A DNA stretch of 19,805 nt from Cudoniella acicularis (lineage: Eukaryota > Ascomycota > Leotiomycetes > Helotiales > Helotiaceae). The stretch covers positions 1-19,805 of the forward strand of contig JAAMPI010001103.1 of the NCBI GenBank assembly GCA_013054445.1. Reading direction: 5' to 3'. Below, in pieces: positions 1-9,640 of this stretch. Each line of letters begins with the position of its first letter. Position 1 is the first letter of the stretch. The position numbers and the translations under genes were made by a program. The notes under the pieces were generated by a model, which was not told the DNA's origin, ran no database searches, and was given only the letters and a program-made list of their open reading frames with translations.

Positions 1-1399
1 CACCCAACAATCATCCCCCTTATCACCCCTGACATTTCCTCCCCCCACCCACCGCTCAGGCAAGAACTCCTCCGGCTTCGCAAAAACCAACTCGTGCATG
101 TGGACCATCCACGCGCTGGAGGAAACACTGATTCCACCGGGGACATGTAAGCGCTCGATTTCAGCGCCCTGTGGAGGCGTAACTCTCGGTAGGCGGCCTG
201 GGATGAGATTTCCTAGACGTAGGATTTCTGTCACTACCGCGGAGAGGTAGTGCAGGTTCTGCAGTTGGGCGAGAGTTGGTAATTTTATATCGATTCCTAC
301 TACTGGTAGAAGATTGGGGAAGTGGGATTGGAGCTCTTCTCGCAAGCGAGAAGTGACGCTTGGGTGGAGGGCGAGTTGGTGCACTGCGAAGGTGAGGGCT
401 TGCGCTGGGAGTTCGGTGCCTGCCATGTGGAAGTCGAAGAGCTCGGCTGCGAGATGGGGGATGGTGAGGTGGTGTTGTTTTTGGGAATTCGAAGCGAGGA
501 TTTGCGCGCTGATGGTGGTCGGGTGGNGGGTGGTGTTACGAGAGGGAGATAGAGCGGTTTGGCAGTTCTGTGGATGTTATTAGGGAGGTGATCATAATCA
601 GGGAAGGGAATAGGAAATAGATATATACAAGTCTTTCTAGCTTCATTGCGAGGAGGTCTTGCGATACAAAGCGCAGGATGGTGTCCGGCAAGGCCCTCAC
701 AATCGGCACGAGAAAAGGAAATTGTTGTACGAATCGAATGCTTTTGGTGATATTCGCGTTTGCTGACAAGAAAGGGGGAGGTGTCGAGGCACTCAAAGTA
801 TCCGATGGTTCCAGGACAAGATCTTTCACAACATCGTATGAGAAGCAGCGAGCGATATGTACGAAATTCATACTCGTCTTCCCTCCATCACCACTTTGTC
901 GACAGCGTAGCCTTAGGACGTCGCAAAGCTGGCTAGCTTTCCTCCATAAAACACCATTGACCTCCCCCTGTGCTCGAATTGCATTGGCGGAGAAGTATCC
1001 CGCGAATAGACGTCGGTTTCTCCTATGGTATTCGACGTTCACTTGGCCAACGAGAGAATCCTGCGTCATGAACTTGTAGAACTCGGGTTGTTTCTGGAGA
1101 TCGGGATGCGTGTAGATTGCTCTGTATGCGGAAGGAGATGAGAAATGAAGCTCGTTTGGCGCGATGCGGATTATCGGTCCATATTGGGAGTGCCATTCTT
1201 TGATTTTGTGTGAGTGCTGACCATTGAGGTACCAGTTGTAATAGAACTTGTGCCAGTTGGTGATGGAGGCTAAGGTAGGCCCAGGGAATGAGTGTAGTGG
1301 ATGGGAAAAGAGGCGATAGATTGTTTTGGTTAAGGAGTACAACAAAATAATTGAGACGAGTATCCGGAAGAGTAACGGGTAGCTAAGATAAAAGCCCAT
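1..1399 (-). CDS. Cytochrome P450 monooxygenase, C-terminus off window
   Basis: Membrane-bound haem-thiolate oxygenase of the fungal secondary-metabolism type. Exon 1 is 629-1399 (257 codons) and exon 2 is 567 down to the window edge (189 codons, no stop). The intron 568-628 is 61 nt with donor GTATAT, a CTAAT branch-like site and acceptor CAG. Visible: an N-terminal membrane anchor (about residues 6-28), the HPL..FPGP hinge (33-41), YGPIIRIAPNELH (73-85), the I-helix AGTEL (306-310), the K-helix ExxR as EILR (371-374), RLPRV, and PERW (427-430). The FxxGxRxCxG haem loop must lie beyond base 1. RLPR after the K-helix and the PERW form resemble trichothecene- and sterigmatocystin-type fungal P450s, but the substrate cannot be told. 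The start ATG has A at -3. The I-helix Thr is replaced by Leu. One N at 527 makes residue 271 unknown. No partner enzyme is adjacent in the window. Confidence 0.9.
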
Positions 1400-1460
1400 T
1401 ATGTAGCGAAGTGGGTTTAAGTATAGCGGAGTATATTTGAAGGTTTACTTGACTTTTGGG

Positions 1461-1469
1461 ATATATAAG
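1461..1469 (-). promoter_or_regulatory. TATA-like element of the P450 gene
   Basis: On the minus strand this reads CTTATATAT, about 62-70 nt before the P450 start codon, a usual distance for a fungal TATA element. A longer TATATATA stretch lies further upstream near 1526-1535. Promoter function is inferred from position only. Confidence 0.35.
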
Positions 1470-2579
1470 AGTAGGAAGTTTGGCACTTGCGTAAAAGAGT
1501 GTCAAGGAATAGTCGAAGTGTGGGCATATATATACGTTGGAAGTACTTTGGTTCTAGGAGATCTGGTACTTTTTGACAGCCGCTCAGCCAGATGATATGA
1601 CATCATTAAAGTGTAGCTTCTGAAGAGTTTGGGCTGAAAAGGGACCAGCAAACATACTAAAAATTGTTGTGATCACACAACTTCTGGGGGACGGTAGACG
1701 GTAGACGGCAGCCACATACTCTTCGAGCCCCCTCGGCTTTGCCGCTTGCAAAAGAAATAAAGTGAGACACATGTCAGCCAGTGCTCATCGATTCAAAGTG
1801 CTAAATGAAGGAATCTATTGAGCTGCGAGAATTAGACCTTGACAATTTGGTTTCAAGAATTCAAGCTTGTGGAATCGGTATATTCTCTCCACTAACGTAG
1901 AACCATGCCGACTGAACCCTCACACACACACGATCAAATCATATCTATTGCACTTTTCCCAAAGTCCCAGGCCATTCTGGCAGAACTTCTTATGTGTAGC
2001 TAGGACCTCAGTGGTGACTTTGTCGGCCGTGGGGTGAACTGTTGCTTCACGGATGATGACCTTAGGTAAGAAGCCATCGCTGACTCAACCGCGTGGGGCT
2101 GAAGGATTTATATGTGTTTAACTATTTACAACTCTGCCGACATTTGATAAGGAAGCCAATGGCGATTGGAGGAAGTCGAAGGATGGTAACTCGAGATACA
2201 CTTTAGAACGGGTCAATCGCAAAGCGGCTAAGCCTCTAGGATGACAAGACTTTGAGTTCTTCGAAAAGTTGGCAAAAGCCATTCGGCCGCAGCGATGTAT
2301 GTTTCTTTTATTTTTGTCACCTCAAAAAAAAGGGTGTTCTGAAGATTGCTATCGGCAATGACTCAGCTTTCAACAAGCAAATAAAAGCGCGAGATTTGAA
2401 CTGTGGCTTGTGAACTTAATGAGCGGCAGCTTATTTTCATCCCGCTGCTGACTGCAGTGTAGATCATGCCCGTTGACGGGTGCTGCGAGGCAATGTGATA
2501 GAAAGAAATGAGACAGCGGCACAAGCTAGCAACTATGTGTTCCCGCGTTGCTTCGTGCTTAGAACTAAGCGTGATTCTA
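1470..2579. other. Intergenic stretch, no gene seen
   Basis: No reading frame here has recognisable motifs or exon structure. A 62-codon ATG frame on the minus strand (1584-1772) lies in the P450 upstream region and resembles nothing I know. There is a small 7-nt repeat (ACGGTAG type) near 1690-1711 and a short inverted repeat GCTTAG-AA-CTAAGC at 2557-2570. Confidence 0.5.
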
Positions 2580-2835
2580 GTTAGTTATCAACCTTAATTC
2601 CTAGATAAGTAGAGACGACTCAATATTACTACATATAGCTATTAATAAGACAATTCTAATATACTTTTTAAGAGTCTATATATAAAACGAGAGAGACCTA
2701 TCCTTGTTCCTTGGATAGGCAGCCTCTTCCTCGATCTCATATGTCACGTGATATATCACATGACTTTAAATTTTATATAAATACTTAAGTTTTAATTTTT
2801 TAAATAAAGATTTAAATTGTTCTTCATACTCGCTC
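2580..2835. repeat. AT-rich repeat remnant with paired TCACGTGA/TCACATGA motif
   Basis: The segment is strongly AT-rich. It has a TATATATA stretch near 2680, a CCTATCC/GGATAGG stem (2697-2703 with 2713-2719) and, at 2742-2764, TGTCACGTGAT followed by TCACATGAC. The same 23-bp arrangement, with 3 differences, recurs at 14560-14582 at the likely edge of an LTR. It is therefore probably a degraded LTR retrotransposon end. Boundaries are approximate, and no coding sequence survives. Confidence 0.4.
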
Positions 2836-3274
2836 TTCAGGGATGGATGGCACTGTCACATCTGGTATTTTGCTTCCCTTCCCTTCTTTTTTGTCTTGTG
2901 GAAGGGGTCACTGGTCATGGGTACATGATGGGGTTTGCTGGCCAAAACTACCCTTTTCCGACATGGCTGCAGATTTTAGCGGCTTGATCTGATGTGTCGC
3001 ATGTGCCAAACCAGTGCTCCCGGCACTAAAGCCATAAATACACCCACCCACTCCTAATTTGGGATACTGTGTGCACTTTCATTCCTCGTTCTATTATGAG
3101 TCACCAACGCACAGTTCACTATAATGGGGATGGACTGAGCCGAGTGTACGGTTTGAGTGCCTCTTGCATAGACGAGACATCGGGATGAAACGCCATATTT
3201 GACGTTTGCTGGAGCGAAAGGAGTGAAGTATGTACTTGAAGAACCGTCGACAAATAGGTGAGATTTCTCAAATA
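2836..3274. other. Intergenic stretch, no gene seen
   Basis: Mixed composition with no convincing reading frame. It separates the AT-rich repeat remnant from the inverted-repeat element that starts at 3275. Confidence 0.4.
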
Positions 3275-3555
3275 CTTACGAGCCTCGTACCAGAAGTCTG
3301 TGTTTTACAGGGCATTTTACTAGTAAATCAAAAATTAAAATTCACGAACTTTAAAATACTACTTAATAGAAAGTATCTTTGCCTTCTTAAACTCGCGATA
3401 CTTAAATATTATATCATAATTATTTATAGTTATTTCACAACTTTGAAGTGATCGCGACGACTTTACTTTTCAAAGCCTGAAGGTGGGGTCTCGGAGCCTA
3501 AAAATCGCTTAAATATGCCCTGTAAAACACAGACTTCTGGTACCAGGCTCGTTAG
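3275..3555. repeat. 281-bp element with 41-bp inverted repeats (MITE-like)
   Basis: The left arm 3275-3315 and right arm 3515-3555 are reverse complements at 39 of 41 positions; both contain CCAGAAGTCTGTGTTTTACA or its complement. The spacer of 199 nt is AT-rich in its first half and has no gene. Size, long near-perfect terminal arms and lack of coding capacity fit a non-autonomous DNA transposon (MITE). No clear target-site duplication is visible, so the exact ends and the superfamily stay open. A simple foldback repeat is the alternative. Confidence 0.65.
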
Positions 3556-4402
3556 ATATAGTAAGCCTATAGAAGTACCGGAGAGAAGGGCAAATTTTGA
3601 CAAGACAAGCCTCTCTAGCATAAGAGAAACCTCTCAAGAACCCCAGGTCCAGCAAATAGTATATATACCATGCATTGAGAGGCTCACCCACCGCTGTCTG
3701 ACAACTCACACAGAGCAGAGTAAATACGCCCAGCCATAGCTCAAACCGCGCGTGCAGCTGCGTCCGTACTCGTAAGTCAGAATTTGGCCAGGAGAACGAG
3801 ATTGATACTTGCGTTCCCGATTGTGGCAAATATTTGCAGTGTTCGGCAAGAGATTCGGCAGATGTCATCACTACTGGCCAGTGATGCTGCAGCTGTGGGG
3901 TTAAAAATAAACGTCTCTTGATTGACCGCTGGCACTTGAACCAATCGTCTACACAGGCCCTGCAGCCTCGCTAGTCACGGGACACAATCATGTGATTACT
4001 CGTACAATCATGAGGTATTCTGTATCCCCTCTCTAATGCACCATTTCCAAGTGCATCAGTCTCTCAGACACTTGGTTACATAATCATTAGCGGTTATGCC
4101 GATAAGCAAGTGAAGCAGTGAACATCTCCACAAGTTTTTGCTATAATAGCACGTGACTATGGGTTACAAAGAAAAAACTTACAAAACCAAGGGGTTTGAA
4201 TAAAGAGATAAATACTACTCCTGCTATAAAACACTTCTCTGGTTTAGTAATTAACACTTAACTGACCTTGCTATTTTGTATAACACAAGTACAGCGCTCT
4301 AGCACGTTTTCAGAAGGTGTTAAGGACTAGTTCCCGTGTCTGTATTCTAGTGCTCTGCTATAGGGCTGTAATTGTTACAGCTCTGCAAAGGCACGAGGGC
4401 CC
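3556..4402. other. Intergenic stretch, no gene seen
   Basis: There is a 119-codon ATG frame on the minus strand (start 3868) that runs into the right arm of the inverted-repeat element. It has no recognisable domain and its composition is not gene-like, so I do not call it. Scattered CACGTGAC and CATGTGAT motifs (for example near 3988 and 4150) resemble those at the edges of the LTR-like units. Confidence 0.4.
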
Positions 4403-4593
4403 TGACGTCACGTGGGGACGTATTTGCAAGAAGGTGCTGTATTACGATGAAACTAAGCTNNGGAGAGAAGAAGGAAGAGGTGNCCCGTAAGGGGCTTATA
4501 TACAGGAGGTGAGTGCTGGCACGGACTAGGACACGTGACAAGGCAAGGGGGACGCGTCAGGTAAGGTGGACGCGTCAGACCAGGTCTGTGACA
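4403..4593 (-). repeat. LTR-like unit A (solo LTR candidate)
   Basis: Read on the minus strand, the unit begins TGTCACAG at 4593. It then has CACGTGTCC, a TATATAAG box near 4497-4505, CCTTACGG, and a pyrimidine-rich CTTCCTTCTTCTCTCC followed by AGCTTAG. The inner end at 4403 (…GACGTCA) is a guess from the TG…CA rule. Unit B shares the pyrimidine tract and CCTTACGG; the two Ns at 4460-4461 line up with AA in unit B. No gag or pol sequence is next to it. I infer a gypsy- or copia-type LTR, class unresolved. Confidence 0.45.
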
Positions 4594-4701
4594 TTATTTA
4601 TTTTAATTATTTTTATTTACTTTTATTACTTAGCTTTTTATTATTAAAACTTTAATTTATTATATATAAGTAAATTATATAAAATATAAATAAAAATATT
4701 A
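4594..4701. repeat. Near-pure A/T tract between two LTR-like units
   Basis: About 108 nt with only some six G or C bases by eye, joining unit A and unit B. This fits the residue of heavily RIP-mutated retroelement DNA. No reading frame. Confidence 0.5.
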
Positions 4702-4966
4702 TGGCGAACTCAATCTGCTAGCCCCCTAGTAGTTACCCTTACCCGTAGCGTGCACGAGTGTAGCGAGTAATCAGGAGAGTAAGAGGCAGTTCTATTAAAG
4801 ATCTAAAGCTAAGGAGAGAAGAAGAACAAGAGCGTTCGATACCGTAAGGGTTAGATATTAGCTATGGGTCTGATACGGGTCGTGCTTGAGGCTATTCCCC
4901 CTTACGGATAGCCCGTAAGGTCCGGGAGGAGCCGTAATCATGTGACCTGGGAGCATGCCCGTGACA
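4702..4966 (-). repeat. LTR-like unit B (solo LTR candidate)
   Basis: On the minus strand it begins TGTCACGG at 4966 and may end …TTCGCCA at 4702. It contains a perfect 8-bp hairpin, CCTTACGG (4900-4907) with CCGTAAGG (4913-4920), another CCGTAAGG at 4842-4849, and the same CTTCTTCTCTCCTTAGCTT pyrimidine block as unit A. Orientation is the same as unit A. No flanking duplication was found, so the ends are approximate. Confidence 0.45.
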
Positions 4967-5141
4967 GTTGCTTACCCTACCTTAGCATTTGTAAACCAGA
5001 CAATATTTTCCCTTCCCTAGAGGGTAAGTAAGAGATTTCAAATGGTTTTACGTTCAAGCGATGACACACGGCTCTAGGTTGTTTCATTTCCAATGGTTTT
5101 TATTCAGGATAGACTGATTTCTTTACGAGGTCTGAACCTCA

Positions 5142-7363
5142 CTAGGCTAGGACAATCTTTTGAGGCTTGAAAGTCTTGAGACCGAAAGCTTCCCCGTCCA
5201 TGAGGCCGTGAAAATAGCCATGCCCAACTAATGCAGAATCGGTATCCTTTGCTGCTGATTGAGGTCGAACAATGAACGGTATAACACCACCATGAAATAT
5301 AGCAACACGGTCGCCTATCTTGGTCCCTCCTGGTACTAGACCAAAATACCCATTTTTTGTAATGCACCATCTCCGCCCTAATGCATTTGGCAGACCCTCC
5401 TGCATGATATCGCGTGTTTGTAATGACCAGGCGGGATTTTTGGATGCTTCTCCGGTTCCTAGGGCGATCATGGAACCGATCACCGCCCACAGGCTCTGCT
5501 GAAGACGTTGTATCTCAGTAGGAGACCTCCACCCTTTACCGTCACATAAGAGAGTCCAAAGCACAACATCTGGAGCGTCTTCCCTTGTTGGATACCGCTT
5601 CAGCTTTGTTGAGAGATTTCCGCCCTCCCAGATAAATTTGTGAAAATCTTTTTGCATGACTTTTGTAAATTCGTGGTGTAACGGATTGCTCAACTGCTTA
5701 ATAGTGTCGAATAGTGCACCATCGACTCGTAGTTTCGAATCAGCTTTGGAAATTTCAATACTTTGCGGCATTGTCTTGCAAGCAGCGTATATCCTCCCCT
5801 GATTATGTTTACGATAAATCGAGCTTTCATCCACGCTTCGTGACCAATCCTAGGTAGGTGTATTAGCGTAGTAAATCTTAGTAACTGCGTCAATAACTGG
5901 CTTACCGGAACCCAAGTCGGAATTCGAAGCGTTTTGGACACTCTACTGTCGACTTGATAGAGCAGTTCCATGCCCTGACCTCTATCGATAAATTTACGGG
6001 CAAAATCCTCGTAGACAGCCTCGACATTCTTTGAATAGCTGACAAGAGGGAGGAAGTCCAGTCCATCCGACGCAAGGCCTAGCATTCCGTAGATTTTATC
6101 TCGCATATCAGTGGCATGTGTTGCCCGAACAAGGCTCAACTTGTCAAGCAAACAATGTTCCGTTCCGCGATGCTCTGAGTTATGGATCTGCTTTCTTTGT
6201 GATATCAGGTCGCCAAGTGCAGAGAAACCTGCTATTAAAGTGTTGCTTGCAACAGTTTCAGATGAATCTGCTGATACGTAGTACCCTCTATTGGAACTGT
6301 ACTTCCACAGATAACCTAGGCAATTAGCAACCATGTTTGGATCAACACCGGCGGTACCAAACCACAAGGTGATTCTTTTGGCAAGGGCAAATTCCTGAAC
6401 AACCCATAATCGGCGTAAATATGGTGAGCCTAGAAATAGTCGCCACCAGGTCCAGAGGGCATCATCTTCAGAAGGAATCCCATGAGCTTCGAGGGGTTGG
6501 GTTGAGGGATTAGGTAGGCCGGGTGTGGGCAAAGTGCCTTTCCCCTTGGACTGGTAGTTGTCCCATAACGATTCAACAACAGACTGCATACTTGGGTCTG
6601 TGTCAGAGCCTCTGGACCGCCCTTCCGTGTGGGAGGGAGACCGAGAAGGCCGATAAGAATCACACGTAATGCCTGCGCTGTTGATGGATTGGAGTAGACG
6701 GAGGAGTTGCATCCCCCCTTCGTCGCCTACATACCCGAGATCCGCATGTACAAAGTCTGCCTGTCTATAGATCCGGGACATGAGCTTCACTTGGGTCTCA
6801 CGTTCGACTAAGTCGACCTGGTTGATACACATTGCATCAATCCACAGCAGGCGGCCTTCCGGGAGCAACTGATGTTCTACTGCTTCCATCCTTTCGTTGT
6901 CCTTGTCATGCTGTGGGGCAGACTGGGACAAGGTCAGAATAGTGATTGTATTTCGTAGTCGCTTGAGGGCCGTGTGCAAGCTACGTCCCACATAGAATGG
7001 CGCCGAGTTGAGGAAGATCTTGTGAGGGCTGCTTTGATCACCCCAAACATATGAAAGCGCCATGTATTTTTGGAATGGATGAAGGCCCCCACCGCTCTCC
7101 GAATCAAGTCGAAATGCAGGCAACGTGAAGCCTTGGACCAACTGACCATCACTATCTTCCACCTCCATATATGATTGTTGCTTGTGTCTCGGGGATGGAC
7201 ATGGTTGAGTTGTTGCTCCTTGCAAGTCCCAGTCCGCGTCCAGATCGATAGTGAGATAAAAGCAATGGATAGGATCATCAGCTTTGCCCGGAGCCAGCAC
7301 TATGAGCCGGGTGTGCGTGTCGGATTCGAGGGCGGGATAAACAAAGCCATCATTGAGGCCCAT
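5142..7363 (-). CDS. HET-domain (heterokaryon incompatibility) protein, 721 aa
   Basis: Putative non-self recognition regulator; members of this family trigger growth arrest or cell death when unlike hyphae fuse. Exon 1 is 5906-7363 and exon 2 is 5142-5849. The 56-nt intron 5850-5905 has donor GTAAGC, branch-like CTAAT and acceptor TAG, and splicing joins the family motif IPTWVP|DW exactly. HET domain motifs in order: ALSYVWGD (102-109), LWIDAMCINQ (173-182), ERETQ..LM..IYR (188-200), RLWVVQEFALA (318-328), DKIYGMLGLA (422-431). The C-terminal NGYFGLVPGGTKIGD (652-666) and HGG are the usual tail of HET-6-like proteins. The frame stays open upstream to 7372, but the first ATG is 7363 and gives a normal family N-terminus. 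A Ser-rich linker (about 239-290) looks unstructured. No other domain or partner gene (such as a NACHT protein) is adjacent. It appears intact, while the DNA on both sides is repeat debris. Confidence 0.92.
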
Positions 7364-7545
7364 TCTCACCAAAATTCCGCGGGGTCTTGCACGATATGTT
7401 GAATACCAGGTTCAAATAATTGCCTGGATTTGATTGTTGAATAGTAGAGAAAACTGATCTAATTTATTGACCACTTTTCATCTCGACGGCTTAATATCAC
7501 AACCGATTGATGGAGTTGGGCATCAGTGAATATGCAACCACTGAA

Positions 7546-7551
7546 TATATA
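7546..7551 (-). promoter_or_regulatory. Possible TATA element of the HET gene
   Basis: TATATA lies about 180 nt upstream of the HET start codon on the minus strand. Position is plausible if the 5' leader is about 100-150 nt. Weak evidence. Confidence 0.2.
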
Positions 7552-7676
7552 CACATGTCATTAAGGCTACCGAGGGGAGTAGCTAAAACCAACAGAGTTA
7601 CGTGCGGGCGGGGTAGCAGGGGAGCCCAAATCGGCACTGCAAGGATTTAGATAAGCGTGACAGGGGAGGGAGAATG

Positions 7677-7911
7677 GATAGAAGGCTTCACCCGACAACC
7701 ACCCAAACTCCTCAGCCGCGCACGCCTACCCCACCAAAATTTTCTCGATTTTTCAAAGTCCTTGGAAATTCTAAGTATTTCCTCGATTACAAAGAATACT
7801 CGGGGTGTCGTGAATATCATATTATTTCTTTGAAGTTGTGGCGTTAAGGTTTTCAAATTTCAAGTTGAGCGGTTGAGGGGTGTGGGCGGTTGTCGGGTGA
7901 TACCTTCTATC
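7677..7911. repeat. 235-bp element with 43-bp inverted repeats (MITE-like)
   Basis: The left arm 7677-7719 and right arm 7869-7911 are reverse complements at 37 of 43 positions, including a perfect TCACCCGACAACC block. The 149-nt centre is AT-rich and has no gene; a frame crossing it has no ATG start. This fits a small non-autonomous DNA transposon. The arms are unrelated to those at 3275-3555, so it is a separate family. No clear target-site duplication is seen. Confidence 0.6.
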
Positions 7912-9244
7912 GTCCCACAACTTAATAGGCTCGGAAAGGTGGCTATGTTACAGGTAGCAGGATCTGCATCATTCCATAATATAAGTAACATTCAAACTAT
8001 AGCCATTTGCGAAGGGCCCGCAAGAAGGTATCTGGGCAAAATCTAGCAAACTCATTGGCTTACCCAGGGCTCCGCTCAGGTTAGAGTAGCGACTGCTCAT
8101 GTCCATAGACGGAAATGGGCTTTGGTTGGCTAACTTTGTCGTCTGAGGTTATGTTGCTAATTTCAGATGAAAATTCTTCTATCCCGTATCTAACCCGGTT
8201 AGTCACTATCGTCGCTCTGTCACCCTCGAGTCAGGTTACTTAGTAACGTTTCTGCTCCAATTTTAGTGACCAATCATGGTCTGCTTACTATTCGGCTCTG
8301 CTATGCGAAAGTTGTCAACTCTACACGACTGTATTCAGGGGGACCAAGTCGGCTCCCAGGGAACCTCAAACAGCCCCCTTCCCCAGCGCTAGCGAAATGG
8401 ATATGCCAGCGCTTTGGGGTCCAACTCGACCCTCACCCTGCAACGAAACCACCCCGTGGTTAAGTAAAGCTCACCTTAAAACTATTTTTGGATTCGGAGT
8501 ACTACAATTACGACTACATCGGGTTGAAACAATACACCTCGAAGTAGTTGCGTCTAAAGTAGGATACCTTAACATACTACAAGATCGCATATGTGCCGTA
8601 TTTATACTTTAAGGTAAAGCAGTCCGAATTACACTACTACAACCCGGGCTGCTTTGGCTTGAAGTATACAAATTCAGCTTAGTGGAACTTCGAGTAAGCC
8701 GAAATTTGTATTAAAACCCAAGCTACTCTGGCTAGTAATATAAAAATACAGAGCATTCTTATAGTCTATACTGCACCGACTCCAGACATATAGCATCCTG
8801 CACTTTTAAATTATAAAATAAGACGTAGTTGTACACAGCCAAATTTCGTCTGCAAGGTCTGTAAGGAGAAGCCTCCTCTAAGAGAGTTTCCTCCAGAGCA
8901 TCGCGATACGCAAATAAAAATCAAAATCAAAACACTTTTCGCATTCTGTTTCTAGTCACCTCGACTGTGTGAAGTATTACTTTTTTCAGAATATTAACCC
9001 CGAGTACCTAGTTTAGGGCCAGGCATCCCAAAGCACTACGACTTGTAGTGCTGCAAAATAATGCAGTACTATTACAAATACTGTCTTCCTGCTGCCGCCT
9101 AAGGCAAAAAATAGCAAAATTGGCTAGACTTTTGGGTGGGCAACTGTGCACTCTGACAGGCTCAGGTCATAGGCGCTGGAGCTTGGTCCTCCCATTTACA
9201 TGCAGGTCGCCAAGCGCTGAGCTGCACGAACTTATTATTTTCTA
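7912..9244. other. Gene-free stretch
   Basis: Only short frames without recognisable domains. A GC-richer patch near 8330-8460 gives about 40 residues with coding-like composition but no identity. The rest is AT-rich. It holds the 61-bp dispersed repeat listed separately and may include the decayed body of the transposon whose end is called at 9245. Confidence 0.4.
8065..8125 (+). repeat. 61-bp dispersed repeat, copy 1
   Basis: Matches 16002-16062 at 56 of 61 positions in the same orientation. It ends GGGCTTTGG and contains an imperfect hairpin GAGTAG-CGA-CTGCTC; copy 2 has the perfect stem GAGCAG-CGA-CTGCTC. Sequence diverges abruptly on both sides, as for a mobile or duplicated block. Confidence 0.7.
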
Positions 9245-9640
9245 ACAAGGCTGGCGCTTATCATCAGCGTCGACGGCTAGGGTATCTCTCGAGTCTCTAA
9301 GGTAGTTGATCAAAAGGATTTTGTTATTGCCTAGCACGAGCGTCGAATTTAGCAATTAGAGGCTAGGGTTTAGTAGTTAGGGCCTAGGAAGCGTAGGAAA
9401 GTAAGGACGTCACTAAATTCTAAATTTGTAGGGATTAAGGCTATTAAAAAGGCATAGATTAAAGCTAGGGACCGCTAAATTAAAGAGGAAGACTTTGATA
9501 GGACTATATAACTTAGTTCTATATTATCTTATATAACTATAAAAGAATAAAAAAAGTTATTGTAGTTGGAAGTAAGGTGTGTAGAACTAAGCGAGGGTGC
9601 CTACTACAGGGGGGTGCCCACTACTAGGGGGGGGGTAACT
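9245..9640 (+). pseudogene. Degraded C-terminus resembling a pogo/Fot1-type transposase
   Basis: Read in the frame starting at 9245, the DNA gives a coiled-coil-like run with Glu, Leu and Arg heptads, a basic PRKRRKV block (about 9386-9406) and an NSKF…I.AI.KA segment. In my recollection this order is common at the C-terminus of Tc1/mariner-superfamily pogo/Fot1 transposases of filamentous fungi. The frame is broken many times, and the stops I read are TAG or TAA where CAG or CAA (Gln) would fit, the expected product of RIP on CpA. The remnant ends near a G-rich duplicated motif (GGGTGCC.ACTAC, 9595-9630). No catalytic DDE region was found upstream. Family assignment is from memory and tentative. 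Confidence 0.4.

Noticed and set aside
1584..1772. 62-codon minus-strand ATG frame upstream of the P450
   Set aside because: Short, no motif, no supporting promoter or intron signals; expected by chance.
2383..2405. tRNA T-arm-like word (GTTCAAATC type) on the minus strand
   Set aside because: The flanking bases do not form a T stem or acceptor stem, and no cloverleaf could be drawn.
3509..3868. 119-codon ATG frame on the minus strand
   Set aside because: It runs into the right arm of an inverted-repeat element, has no domain or intron pattern, and its composition is not gene-like.
5104..5490. 128-codon frame overlapping the HET gene 3' end
   Set aside because: Shadow of HET exon 2 in another frame; the HET frame has clear family motifs.
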